64,000 bases of DNA from assembly GCA_951813625.1 (NCBI GenBank), contig CATOTS010000029.1:1-64000 (forward strand), given 5' to 3'. The notes below the pieces were generated by a model, which worked only from the letters and a program-made list of their open reading frames with translations, was not told the DNA's origin and searched no databases. Within the stretch, counting starts at the first letter, position 1. Each line of letters starts with the position of its first letter. This document shows, piece after piece, positions 7,987 to 16,359 of this stretch. This stretch comes from an uncultured Caldilineaceae bacterium. Lineage in GTDB: Bacteria > Chloroflexota > Anaerolineae > Caldilineales > Caldilineaceae. The position numbers were made by a program, and so were the translations under genes.

Positions 7987-8868
7987 TCAGGACGGCATTT
8001 GGCGTTTCGTGTAGGCGCGGCCGATGCGGGCTGTTTCCTCGTTGTGGCCGCCGATGGCGCGTACGCCGCTGTCGATCTGCTCGGCGACGTTGTCGGGCGA
8101 GGCCCCCTGGAGGAAGGCGACGCCGTTGGCCAGGCAGGCCGCCTTGACGCGTTGACTGGCCTCCTGCATCTCCTGCGGCCACGGCTCGGGGCGGTGGCGG
8201 TAGCCGAGCGAGATGCTCAGGTCGCCAGGGCCCATCTCGGCGAAACCGATTCCGGGCACGGCGAGGAGCTCTTCGATGCGCGGCAGGGCGGCGGCCGATT
8301 CGATCTTAAGGCCGAGCAGAAGCTCGCCTTCGAGATTGAGCGGCCAGGGGTCGGCGTTGTCGAGGTATTCGGCGTAGTCAACGCCCCAGATCGCGGCGGC
8401 GCTGGGTTCCGAGCCGACGCCGCGGCGGCCCACGCCCAGTCCGTCATCCACGCCGATGCGATTGATGGGGTAGCGGCAGCCTTCGACGAAGGCGGCGACG
8501 GCTTCGGGGGTCTCTGCCTGGCAGAGCAGGATGCCGTGGACGCCGCGCGCCAGGATCTGGCGAAATTGCCAGCTGTTGTAGCGTACGACGTCGGCGGAGG
8601 TGCCCTCGACCGGCGCTTCGACGATCACCGCCGGCGTTCTGTGTCCGCTCGGGGTGGGACCGCCTTCAACCATTCCCTGCATGTATCTCTCGAGCCCGCC
8701 CATGTCGAACGAGCCGTGCTCCATGCCTACGTTGATGTAGTCGGCCCAGGTTGCGGCGTCCTCGCGACCCTGTGCGTGCGTCAGCACGTGGCCGGTATGC
8801 GCGCCGACGTAGTAGATTGGCTGCCCTTGCTCCAAAAGCTCGATTGCACGATTCACACGCTTTGCCAT
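7987..8868 (-). CDS. HpcH/HpaI family aldolase
   Basis: Family members are metal-dependent class II aldolases that split or form 2-oxo-hydroxyacids. The 293-residue product has the TIM-barrel order of motifs: DYINVGMEHGSFDMGGLERY near residue 50, VIVEAPVEGTSADVVRYNSW, RGVHGILLCQAETPEAVAAF, then LLLGLKIES (acidic metal ligand) and GFAEMGPGDLSISLGYRH (metal-binding Asp and substrate loop). The substrate is not predictable. The ATG at 8868 follows AGGAGA; upstream in-frame codons are not conserved. It lies 40 bp after a cupin gene and 72 bp before the binding lipoprotein, so import and breakdown of one solute is a reasonable guess. Confidence 0.85.
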   Translation of the reverse strand: MAKRVNRAIELLEQGQPIYYVGAHTGHVLTHAQGREDAATWADYINVGMEHGSFDMGGLERYMQGMVEGGPTPSGHRTPAVIVEAPVEGTSADVVRYNSWQFRQILARGVHGILLCQAETPEAVAAFVEGCRYPINRIGVDDGLGVGRRGVGSEPSAAAIWGVDYAEYLDNADPWPLNLEGELLLGLKIESAAALPRIEELLAVPGIGFAEMGPGDLSISLGYRHRPEPWPQEMQEASQRVKAACLANGVAFLQGASPDNVAEQIDSGVRAIGGHNEETARIGRAYTKRQMPS

Positions 8869-8908
8869 GCCGTTTCTCCTGTGGGGCGGCGGATGCCGCG
8901 GTTTTCCT

Positions 8909-9559
8909 CTACGCGTCTTCTTCGTCGCGGCACTCAACGTTCAGCCAGCCGGAACGGAAGGGTTGCGCCGAATCGGTCTCCGGCTCGAAGCGATGGCGCC
9001 AGATGCAGCCGTTGTCATTGCCAAGCAGGTGGAGCGAAACTGAAGTGTCGGCGCTCGTGGTGCGGACGCGGTGGATGTCGTTTTCGGGGAGCAGTTCATA
9101 GAAGTCGCCGGGCCGCAGCATCTGGCGTACAGAGAGGGCCAGGTCGGCGTAGGACTCGTCGCGGCCGTCATCGCGCCGAGTGAAGACCTCTTCCTCCTGC
9201 TCGCCTTTGTAGAGGCCGACCAGTCCCCAGGCCAGATGATCGTGTACGGGCGTTTGCGCGCCGGGGGGGACTACCAGAGCGGAAAAGGCGAGGCCGCCGT
9301 CGCCGGCGCGATAGAGGAGCCACATGCCGATACCGCCGCCCATGCCGCTTTCTTGGGATGGTTGTTGAAACTTGCGCGGAAGCCAGTCCGGGTCGGAGAG
9401 CAACTCCACAAAGTGGGGGCGGATTGCGGCCACGATCCTGTGCACATCCGTTTCACGGGCGCGTGTCGCGTTGACTGTACCGATGAAACCGCGCAATTGG
9501 GAATTGTCGAGCAACCATTCGTCGGCTCTGGGCGTGGCCGGGCTTGCTCTATTCGTCAT
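8909..9559 (-). CDS. Cysteine dioxygenase-like cupin protein
   Basis: The 216-residue product resembles thiol dioxygenases (cysteine or 3-mercaptopropionate type), which use non-haem iron to oxidise a thiol to a sulfinate. The first cupin motif, VPPGAQTPVHDHLAWGLVGL, holds the H-x-H iron ligands; the second, YELLPENDIHRVRTTSADTS, holds the third His. The sequence between is of normal size. A 'putative metal-dependent enzyme of the double-stranded beta-helix superfamily' label would be the cautious alternative. The start is ATG 9559 with GGAG upstream. It is probably the first gene of the group with the aldolase, binding lipoprotein and permease. Confidence 0.75.
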   Translation of the reverse strand: MTNRASPATPRADEWLLDNSQLRGFIGTVNATRARETDVHRIVAAIRPHFVELLSDPDWLPRKFQQPSQESGMGGGIGMWLLYRAGDGGLAFSALVVPPGAQTPVHDHLAWGLVGLYKGEQEEEVFTRRDDGRDESYADLALSVRQMLRPGDFYELLPENDIHRVRTTSADTSVSLHLLGNDNGCIWRHRFEPETDSAQPFRSGWLNVECRDEEDA

Positions 9560-9658
9560 GCCAATTTCTCCACGGTTGGCTTCTCAAGGGCGATTTAGGC
9601 GTGAGGAGTGGTGCAAGATTACTGTCCCTCCGGACCGGAACTGGCCCTTGCAGCCAGA

Positions 9659-10157
9659 TTATTCAATTGAACTGTTTTGAGGAGGCTGAAGAGAATGCGC
9701 TTCGGGAGACGGGTTTTGAGATGAAGATTGGTTCTTTCTGCTGTATACGAATACGCCGGCCAAAATGGCAAGTCCCCCGGCCCCGATTATGCCGCCTGCT
9801 ATCTGTAAGCCAAAAAAAGCGGCAGTAATTCCCTGCGAAAAGCCCAAGCAGTGCGAGGATAAATCCGAAGAGTCGTCCTCGTCGTTCGAGACTCTGATTG
9901 TTGAGAATGATCTCTCTATTGTTCTCGATGACGGCCCTTTCAACGGCGTGATCGTGCGTCTGCTGCCTCTCGAAGATCTCGATAAATCGCCTGGGAAAAC
10001 CGGGATCGATTTCTGCGTACTCTTTCATCAACGCGGGCGGGGGAATGGGACCTGAGAAGAGTGAAGCAAAGATGGATGGGCGCTCTTCTGGATTCTCCTT
10101 GTATTCGTCAGCAGGGAAGTGTTCGTCTTCGGGCGGGAGGGCAGGGGGATTTTCCAT
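9659..10157 (-). pseudogene. DUF2335 membrane protein, frame-broken
   Basis: The N-terminal part has the family's cytoplasmic segment (PIPPPALMKEYAEIDPGFPR and a coiled region) and the first membrane helix, RRGRLFGFILALLGLFAG. The second helix, TAAFFGLQIAGGIIGAGGLA followed by AILAGVFVY, is in the next frame. Removing one G from the GGG near 9837 joins them as LGLFAGITAAFFGLQ. The stop of the joined frame is at 9659; the uncorrected frame ends at 9663. The start is ATG 10157. The function of the family is unknown. Confidence 0.7.
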
Positions 10158-10184
10158 CAGTTTGAATTGCTACCAACTCTAACT

Positions 10185-10433
10185 TTACTTCTGTGCCGTC
10201 GCAAATGCCTTTTGCCAGGTGTGGGCAAGTCTATTGGCGGTTTCAGAGTGAGAGCCGATCCTGCCACGTCTGATGACGGGGTTTGGACCAGGGAATAACA
10301 CGGTGACAGATCCGGCGCCACGCAGGAGGGAATCGCGGCGCATTTTGTTCGAACTCCGGAGTCTGGTGAAAACTTGAACACGTTGAGACTGGGCAGGCTG
10401 CTTGCGCTGCTTCATCTCACTCTGCCTTTCCAT
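10185..10433 (-). CDS. Small basic hypothetical protein
   Basis: About 82 residues, MERQSEMKQRKQPAQSQRVQ onward, rich in Arg/Lys/Gln, ending AHTWQKAFATAQK. No domain or membrane segment is recognised. It lies 27 bp upstream of the DUF2335 gene in the same direction, which is the main support for its being real. ATG 10415 is an alternative start. Confidence 0.4.
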   Translation of the reverse strand: MERQSEMKQRKQPAQSQRVQVFTRLRSSNKMRRDSLLRGAGSVTVLFPGPNPVIRRGRIGSHSETANRLAHTWQKAFATAQK

Positions 10434-10680
10434 TCGTGCCTCCGAGTCCCGCTGCGGCCTCAATTCATCCCGGTGCGAAAGTGCCGTTACTATAGCACCA
10501 GTCACGAAAGGTCGCAATTCTTCGCGCCGATTCGGGTGCAGCCCGCTTTTGGGGTGGGAGTCGTTTGGCGGGAACTTTATGCCGGCGGTGGCTTGCATTG
10601 TCTGCCGGCTTTTGGGAGAGGCGCAGGGCGGGCCTTGTGCCTGCCCCTACCCTGGCCGCGACGTTCGTTGAACTGGAGGG

Positions 10681-10915
10681 GGGCGTTGGGCCGCAGGTAG
10701 CACAGTGTTGCAGTGACCTCACACTCGGCGGGTGGAATGGTTTCAGGGGGGCGTTGCGGGGGGAGTCCCCCCGCACAAGGGAGGGCCGAAGGCCCGACCG
10801 TCCAAGAGGAATCGGGAATGCGTATTCCGCCACTTCGCCAGAGAATTCACAAAGGACTGGCCATGACTTCGTTGCAACCCGAGGTATGGGAGTTTGTACC
10901 CCAGTTTTGGACTGC
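10681..10915 (+). repeat. Intergenic repeat, copy A
   Basis: This is the first of three related copies (others near 26.4 and 26.7 kb). Its core is a palindrome, TGCGGGGGGAGTCCCCCCGCA-like (9-bp arms, AGT loop), followed by a second small hairpin, GGGCC...GGCCC. The 3' half (ACTTCGCCAGAG, then CAACCCGAGG and TTGGACTG) is shared with copy C. It occupies most of the gene-free stretch 10600-11006. It has no coding signals; it resembles a REP/MITE-like or structured-RNA element. Confidence 0.7.
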
Positions 10916-11006
10916 ACCCGGCCGAATCAGGACACTGATTCAGGGCAATAGTTGGGTCGAAAGGAGCTGCTCACCTACCGTTGTCGCAATCCCAACTCTT
11001 TCTTCT

Positions 11007-11927
11007 CTAAGAGTCTTTCTCTTCGGCCGGCGGGGCTACGGCGAATTGTGCGAAATGGAAAAACTCCGCCGGCTCGATTTCGCTGCTGTCGCCGAGATAG
11101 CGTTTCTGCTGCTCTTCGGGCGGCATCATCTCGACTTCCTGGTAACCATATCTCTCCAACAGATCGGTCAAAGACTGGGGCGTGAAGTCAGTCAACATCG
11201 GTTCGCCTCTGCGGGCGACGAAGCCCTCCATCTTTTCGGCCAGCGTTCTCCATTCGGCGGACATCATATGCTTGGCGGTTTTGAAGTCGAAAACGAGGCG
11301 TGTGCCGGGCGCGGACATTGCCGCGACTCGCTCAAGGGTATCGCGAATGGCCTCCTGTGTGAGGTAATAGGTAACGCCAAGCCAGGAGAAGAAGGCCGGT
11401 GTCTGCGAATCGAAGCCGGCTTTCGACAGCTCCTCGTCGAGCCGGTCGTTCTCGAAGTCCACGGGCACAAAGGTAAGATTGTCGGGAATGCTTCCGTTCG
11501 CCTTCATGATGCGCTGCCGCTTTACTTCCTGGGTCGCGGCGTGGTCGACCTCGAAAACCTGCAGGCGGTCGGCGATATCCTTGTGGCGCAGGGTAAAGGT
11601 ATCAAATCCCGCGCCGAGAATCACATATTGGTTGACGCCTTCTTTCATCGCCTCCATGAGCTGGTCTTCGGTATAGCGCGCGCGGAGGACGACCGCAGGG
11701 TAGACAGGGCGGTATACGCCCAGAATCACGTCGCTGACGAGCCATTTCATAAGTCTGTAGGAGGCGACGGCATGCCAGAACGGCGGCAGCATATGCAGCG
11801 CGTAGTCGTCTTCAAAGATGCGGGTCGCGTGAAAGCGCAGATGAACGGCGCGTATTGTCGCCACCAGAACGGCGGTCGTGCTCGAACTCTTTGAACGGTT
11901 GCGGGATGACTCGCTCGTCGTCGACAT
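11007..11927 (-). CDS. SAM-dependent methyltransferase, leucine carboxyl methyltransferase family
   Basis: The 306-residue product belongs to the LCM/TIGR00027-type class I methyltransferases. An N-terminal region with RARYTEDQLMEAMKEGVNQY precedes motif I, VILGAGFDTFTLRH, and the acidic residue that binds the SAM ribose (VFEVDHAATQEVKRQR). The family motif PAFFSWLGVTYYLTQEAI and a strand LVFDFKT follow. Bacterial members are often linked to polyketide or other small-molecule methylation, but the substrate here is unknown. ATG 11927 is preceded by AAGGAG. It stands alone between an intergenic repeat and a divergent aldo/keto reductase. Confidence 0.85.
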   Translation of the reverse strand: MSTTSESSRNRSKSSSTTAVLVATIRAVHLRFHATRIFEDDYALHMLPPFWHAVASYRLMKWLVSDVILGVYRPVYPAVVLRARYTEDQLMEAMKEGVNQYVILGAGFDTFTLRHKDIADRLQVFEVDHAATQEVKRQRIMKANGSIPDNLTFVPVDFENDRLDEELSKAGFDSQTPAFFSWLGVTYYLTQEAIRDTLERVAAMSAPGTRLVFDFKTAKHMMSAEWRTLAEKMEGFVARRGEPMLTDFTPQSLTDLLERYGYQEVEMMPPEEQQKRYLGDSSEIEPAEFFHFAQFAVAPPAEEKDS

Positions 11928-12134
11928 GATGCCAGCTCTCCTTGACTTTGCAGCCCGACTGCTCCTGCGCTCCTGTGCGGGAGGTATGGTCCCGGCGCGT
12001 CGTGCTTATGGTCTCCTTCGTTGGGAATGGTATCAGGAGTTGCTATTATAGTAACATATTGCAAGCGTTGAATTCAATCAATTGGCAGAATTCGCGGCAT
12101 TGATATATTTCCTAGTCCGCCAGGAGGAGATCCG

Positions 12135-13157
12135 ATGGCCAGCATTCCGCAGAGAGAGATCGGCAGCACGGGCAGTTCGGTGACAGAGTTCGGGTTGGGT
12201 ACGGCGCCGCTCGGCGACCTCTTCGTAGCGCTCAGCGAGGAGGAGGCGCAGGGTGTGCTGCAGGCCGCCTGGGATGTCGGTGTGCGTTACTTTGACACGT
12301 CACCGTTCTACGGCAACTGCAAGAGTGAGCACCGGGTCGGTCATTTTCTGCGGCAGCAGCCGCGCAATGAATTCGTGCTCTCGACCAAGGTTGGGCGGGT
12401 CTTCAAGGCGGCGCGCGACCCCGACTGCTTCGAGAGCGACGATTTCGTCGGCGCCCTGCCATTCGATTTTACCGTCGACTACAGTTACGACGGCATCATG
12501 CGCTCTTACGAAGACAGCCTGCAACGGCTGAGCCTGCCTTCGATCGATCTGCTTGTTATCCACGACCTCGACTTCTATTTTTACGAGACCGAGGCCCGGG
12601 TCAACGCTTATCTGAACCAGCTTTTCACCAGCGGGTGGCGTGCGCTCGAGGAACTGCGGCGTTACGGGCTGGTCAAGGGCGTGGGGGCGGGCATCAATGA
12701 ATTGGGGATGATCCCGCGTTTTCTCGACCTGGTCGACCTGGACTTTTTCCTGGTCGCTTACGGGTACAATCTTCTGACGCAGGCGATGCTGGCCGAGGAG
12801 TTTCCTCTGTGCGAAGAGCGCGGTATCAGCATCATAATCGGGGCGGTCTTCGCCTCCGGGATCCTGGCCACGGGGGCGGTGCCTGGCGCCCGCTATTTTT
12901 ACGCGCCGGCATCGCAGGAGCTGATGGACAAGACGGACCGCATCGAAGAGGTCTGCCGGCAGCACGGGACTCGGCTGCCGTGCGCCGCGCTGCAGTTTCT
13001 GCTGGCAAATCCGATTGTGGCGGCGATTATTCCCGGCGCGCTCGAAGCGGCCCACGTGCAGACCAACTACGGTCTGCTGCAGGAGCCGATTCCGGCGGAA
13101 CTTTGGCGTGCGCTTAAATCCGAGGGGCTCCTGCAGGAGGATGCGCCGACGCCCTGA
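12135..13157 (+). CDS. Aldo/keto reductase, aldose/pyridoxal dehydrogenase-like
   Basis: A 340-residue NAD(P)-dependent oxidoreductase of the subgroup with D-threo-aldose 1-dehydrogenase, L-fucose dehydrogenase and pyridoxal 4-dehydrogenase. The catalytic tetrad is visible: Asp54 and Tyr59 in YFDTSPFYG, Lys85 in VLSTKVGR, and the His of LLVIHDLD. The barrel continues through YGLVKGVGAGINE and ends with LLANPIVAAIIPGA and the cofactor-binding helix. AGGAGGAGATCCG precedes the ATG. It ends 4 bp from the convergent nuoN stop. A sugar lactone route is the likeliest role. Confidence 0.85.
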   Translation: MASIPQREIGSTGSSVTEFGLGTAPLGDLFVALSEEEAQGVLQAAWDVGVRYFDTSPFYGNCKSEHRVGHFLRQQPRNEFVLSTKVGRVFKAARDPDCFESDDFVGALPFDFTVDYSYDGIMRSYEDSLQRLSLPSIDLLVIHDLDFYFYETEARVNAYLNQLFTSGWRALEELRRYGLVKGVGAGINELGMIPRFLDLVDLDFFLVAYGYNLLTQAMLAEEFPLCEERGISIIIGAVFASGILATGAVPGARYFYAPASQELMDKTDRIEEVCRQHGTRLPCAALQFLLANPIVAAIIPGALEAAHVQTNYGLLQEPIPAELWRALKSEGLLQEDAPTP

Positions 13158-13161
13158 GCGC

Positions 13162-14685
13162 CTAGGGGACGACCGAGAGCAGCTGTACGGAAGCGGTGCT
13201 GACCCAGTCGATCACCGGGCTGGGGTAGACGCCGATCCAGATGGTGGCGACGGCGCAGACGAGAAGGCTGGTCTGCAGCGCCATCGGGACTTCGAGCGGC
13301 TGGTCCTCCTCCTCCTCTTCTGTGAAGAACATGGCTCGAACGACCCTCAGGTAGTAGAAGGCGGCGATTCCGGCGTTGATCACGCCGATCGCGGCCAGCC
13401 AGAAATACTGGCGCTGTATGGCAGCGCCGAAGACGAAGGCCTTACCGAGGAAGCCGCCTGTTGCGGGGATGCCGGTCAGGCTGAGCAGAAAGACGGTGAA
13501 CATCACCGCCAGCCAGGGCGCGCGCTTGATCAGGCCGCGGTAGGCGTTGATGTGCGTGCTGTTGACTGTTTCTTCGAGGGCCATCACGACGAGGAATGCG
13601 CCGACGTTGGTAAACAGGTAGGCGAAGAGATAGAGCAGCACGCCGTTGAGGCCGTCCATGGCGCTGGTTGAGGCCGAAGTCACTGCAACGAGCCCCATCA
13701 GGATATAACCGGCCTGGGCAACCGAGCTGTAGGCGAGCATGCGTTTGACGCTGTGCTGGCGCAGAGCGGCCAGGTTGCCCATGGTCATGGTGATGATGCT
13801 GAAGGCGGCCAGGACTGGCACCCAGTTGACCTCGAAGGAGGCCATGCCGACGACAAAGAAGCGGGCCAGAACAGCGAAGGCCGCGGTCTTGGAAGCGGTG
13901 GACAGGTAGGTGGCGACCGGGGTGGGAGAGCCGTCGTAGGTGTCGGGCGCCCACTGGTAGAAGGGGGCCAGGCTGGCCTTGAAACCCAGACCGGCGAGCA
14001 CCAACAGCATGGCGGGCAGGGCGGCGAAGGCCAGTCCGCTGACTTGCGACGAATCGCCCATGATTTCGGCGAAGGCGGCGGCGATGTCGTGAATATAGAG
14101 GGAGCCGGTTGCGCCGTAGAGCAGGCTGATGCCGTAGAGCATCACGGCCGAGGCGATCGACCCGTAGAGGAAGTACTTGAGGCCGGCCTCGTTGCTGCGG
14201 CGGTTGTCGCGCAGGAAACCGGCCAGCATGTAGCTGGTGATTGACAGGAATTCGATGGCGAGATAGACCAGGACCAGATTGTTGGCGCTGGCGGCGATGC
14301 TCATCGCCAGGCTGACCATGAGGAAGAAGGTCCAGAATTCGCCCTGGTTGCCGGAGCGGCGGTTCATGTAGCGGCCGCCGGCGATGGCGGTCAGGATCAT
14401 ACCGGCGAAGATGGTGACCTTGATGAAGCTGCCGAAGTTGTCGATGGTCATCATCGAGAAGGCGATCTTCGGCACCGGTTCCTGGCTGACTTCGGATATT
14501 TCGGAGATGTTCAGCTGCAGCACGACGGCAACCAGGGCGGCGGCCAGGAAGAGGGCGGCCAGCGCCATGTAGCTGAGGCCGGATTTTTTGCCGACGCCGG
14601 GGTCGTAGGCCAGGTCGAGGCAGAAGATGAACAGGCCGCCGATCAGAAGTATGATTTCGGGTGCGATTAAACCTAGGTCGCCCAC
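13162..14685 (-). CDS. nuoN: NuoN, complex I membrane subunit (set 1)
   Basis: Antiporter-like proton-pumping subunit of NADH:quinone oxidoreductase. The 507-residue product has about 14 helices and the family lines NNLVLVYLAIEFLSITSYML (with the conserved helix-5 Glu), PFYQWAPDTYDGSPTPVATY (with the pumping Lys nearby) and SVKRMLAYSSVAQAGYILMG. An acidic loop, FTEEEEEDQPLEVP, lies near the C-terminus. The start is GTG 14685 after GGAGAG. It is the last gene of the minus-strand membrane-arm set, 21 bp after nuoM. Confidence 0.95.
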   Translation of the reverse strand: MGDLGLIAPEIILLIGGLFIFCLDLAYDPGVGKKSGLSYMALAALFLAAALVAVVLQLNISEISEVSQEPVPKIAFSMMTIDNFGSFIKVTIFAGMILTAIAGGRYMNRRSGNQGEFWTFFLMVSLAMSIAASANNLVLVYLAIEFLSITSYMLAGFLRDNRRSNEAGLKYFLYGSIASAVMLYGISLLYGATGSLYIHDIAAAFAEIMGDSSQVSGLAFAALPAMLLVLAGLGFKASLAPFYQWAPDTYDGSPTPVATYLSTASKTAAFAVLARFFVVGMASFEVNWVPVLAAFSIITMTMGNLAALRQHSVKRMLAYSSVAQAGYILMGLVAVTSASTSAMDGLNGVLLYLFAYLFTNVGAFLVVMALEETVNSTHINAYRGLIKRAPWLAVMFTVFLLSLTGIPATGGFLGKAFVFGAAIQRQYFWLAAIGVINAGIAAFYYLRVVRAMFFTEEEEEDQPLEVPMALQTSLLVCAVATIWIGVYPSPVIDWVSTASVQLLSVVP

Positions 14686-14706
14686 CAGTTGCTCTCCATT
14701 CAGCTA

Positions 14707-16305
14707 TCAGACGAGGTTTTGCACAAAGGCCAGCAGCTCGCGCGCTGACCGATTAAAGTATTCCACCAGGGGCGTCGGGTAGACGCCGATGATGAACATT
14801 GCCGCGATCAGGGGCCACATCGTCACCTTTTCGAAGCCGACCATGTCGGTGGGGCCGTCGGCGTGCTCGCCGTCTACGGTCGTCCAGTGCGGCAGCTTGC
14901 TTGCGTCGTATTCGCCGAGGAAGACGTTCTGTATGATGCGGTAGAGGATGTAGACGGCGGTGATGACGATGCCGATCGTGCCGAAAGCGGCCCAGTAGGG
15001 CATGAGGGCGAAGGCGCCGCGGAAGGTGAAGAGCTCGGCCCAGAAGCCGGCCAGGCCCGGCAGGCCGAGGCTGGCGAAAGCGGCCGTCAGCATGAGGCCG
15101 TAGAAGTGGGGCGTCTTGGTCGCGAGCCCTCCGAAGCGGGCCAGGTCGCGGGAGTGGGCGCGTTCGTAGATGATGCCTACGAGGAAGAAGAGCGCGCCGG
15201 TGATGATGCCGTGGTTGAACATCTGCAGGGCGGCGCCGTTGAGGGCCATGGCCGCGCTGTCCTGGATCGCCTCGGTGCTGAGGCCGAAGCGGTTGACGGC
15301 GCTCGCCAGGGCGTCCGGCGTCATGATGGATGCGGCGGCGCCGATCCCCAGCATGACGTAGCCCATATGGCTGACCGAGCTATAGGCGATGAGCCGTTTG
15401 AGGTCGGTCTGGGCGACACAGACGAAGGCGCCGTAGACGATTGCGATGGCGCCCAGCGCAACGATCCAGGTGGCCCAATAGACCGATGCTTCGGGGAAGC
15501 TGGGCAGCATGATACGCAACATGCCGTAGGCGCCGAGTTTCAGCAGGACGCCGGCCAGGATTACCGAGCCGGCGGTTGGCGCCTCGGTGTGGGCGTCGGG
15601 CAGCCAGGTGTGGAAGGGGAAGCTGGGGACCTTGAAGGCGAAGCCCAGGAAGAAGCCCCAGAAGGCCAGGCTTGCAAGCGTAAGGTTGCCGGCGAAGGGC
15701 TGGGCGGCGGCGGCCTCGACGATGTCGAACGTGCCGGTGGCGAAGTAGACGCCGAGGATTGCGAGCAGCATGGCCACGGAGCCGACCAGGGTATAGATGA
15801 AGAACTTGGTTGCGGCGTAGCCGCGATTCGCCCCGCCCCAGATGCCGATGAGGAAGTACATCGGCACCAGGCTGATTTCCCAGAAGACATAGAAGAGGAC
15901 ATAGTCGAGCGCTACAAAGACGCCCAGCATGCTGAACTCAAGCAGGTGCATCAGGAAGAAATATTCTTTGACGCGCGTATTGATGACACCGGCGCTGTAG
16001 TAGATGCTCAGCGTGCTCAGCAGCGTGGTCAGGAAGATCAGCGGAACGCTCAAACCGTCGACGCCGAGATGGTAGCCGGCGTTGAGCTGTGGAATCCAGC
16101 TGGCGATCTGCTCGAACTGGATGCCGCCGCTGTCGGAGTCGTAGGCGAAGAGCAGATAGATGCTGAGGCCGAGCGGGAGCAGGCTGGCCCAGATGGAGCC
16201 GCTTTTGATCTGTCTGTCGCTGCGGCCGAACAGGATGACGAGCAGCGCGGCCACGAGCGGCCAGAAGAGCAGGATTGTCAGGACAATTGAATCAGGTGAA
16301 TCCAT
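14707..16305 (-). CDS. nuoM: NuoM, complex I membrane subunit (set 1)
   Basis: The second antiporter-like subunit, 532 residues. It shows YFFLMHLLEFSMLGVFVALD (conserved helix-5 Glu), FPFHTWLPDAHTEAPTAGSV, GVLLKLGAYGMLRIMLP (Lys in the broken helix) and DLKRLIAYSSVSHMGYVMLG. An extra stretch of roughly 25 residues (SIMTPDALASAVNRFGLSTE) lies after the SHMGY helix and is absent from the second-set NuoM. The ATG at 16305 follows GGAGAG. It is 54 bp downstream of nuoL. Confidence 0.95.
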   Translation of the reverse strand: MDSPDSIVLTILLFWPLVAALLVILFGRSDRQIKSGSIWASLLPLGLSIYLLFAYDSDSGGIQFEQIASWIPQLNAGYHLGVDGLSVPLIFLTTLLSTLSIYYSAGVINTRVKEYFFLMHLLEFSMLGVFVALDYVLFYVFWEISLVPMYFLIGIWGGANRGYAATKFFIYTLVGSVAMLLAILGVYFATGTFDIVEAAAAQPFAGNLTLASLAFWGFFLGFAFKVPSFPFHTWLPDAHTEAPTAGSVILAGVLLKLGAYGMLRIMLPSFPEASVYWATWIVALGAIAIVYGAFVCVAQTDLKRLIAYSSVSHMGYVMLGIGAAASIMTPDALASAVNRFGLSTEAIQDSAAMALNGAALQMFNHGIITGALFFLVGIIYERAHSRDLARFGGLATKTPHFYGLMLTAAFASLGLPGLAGFWAELFTFRGAFALMPYWAAFGTIGIVITAVYILYRIIQNVFLGEYDASKLPHWTTVDGEHADGPTDMVGFEKVTMWPLIAAMFIIGVYPTPLVEYFNRSARELLAFVQNLV

Positions 16306-16359
16306 GAAGATCTCTCCACGCAGAGATTTGGGTAGTCGGAGCTCGAGTCACTCCGCACT

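Noticed and set aside
10713..11894. A 393-codon plus-strand frame crossing the intergenic repeat and the methyltransferase
   Set aside because: It joins non-coding repeat sequence to the antisense of a well-recognised methyltransferase.
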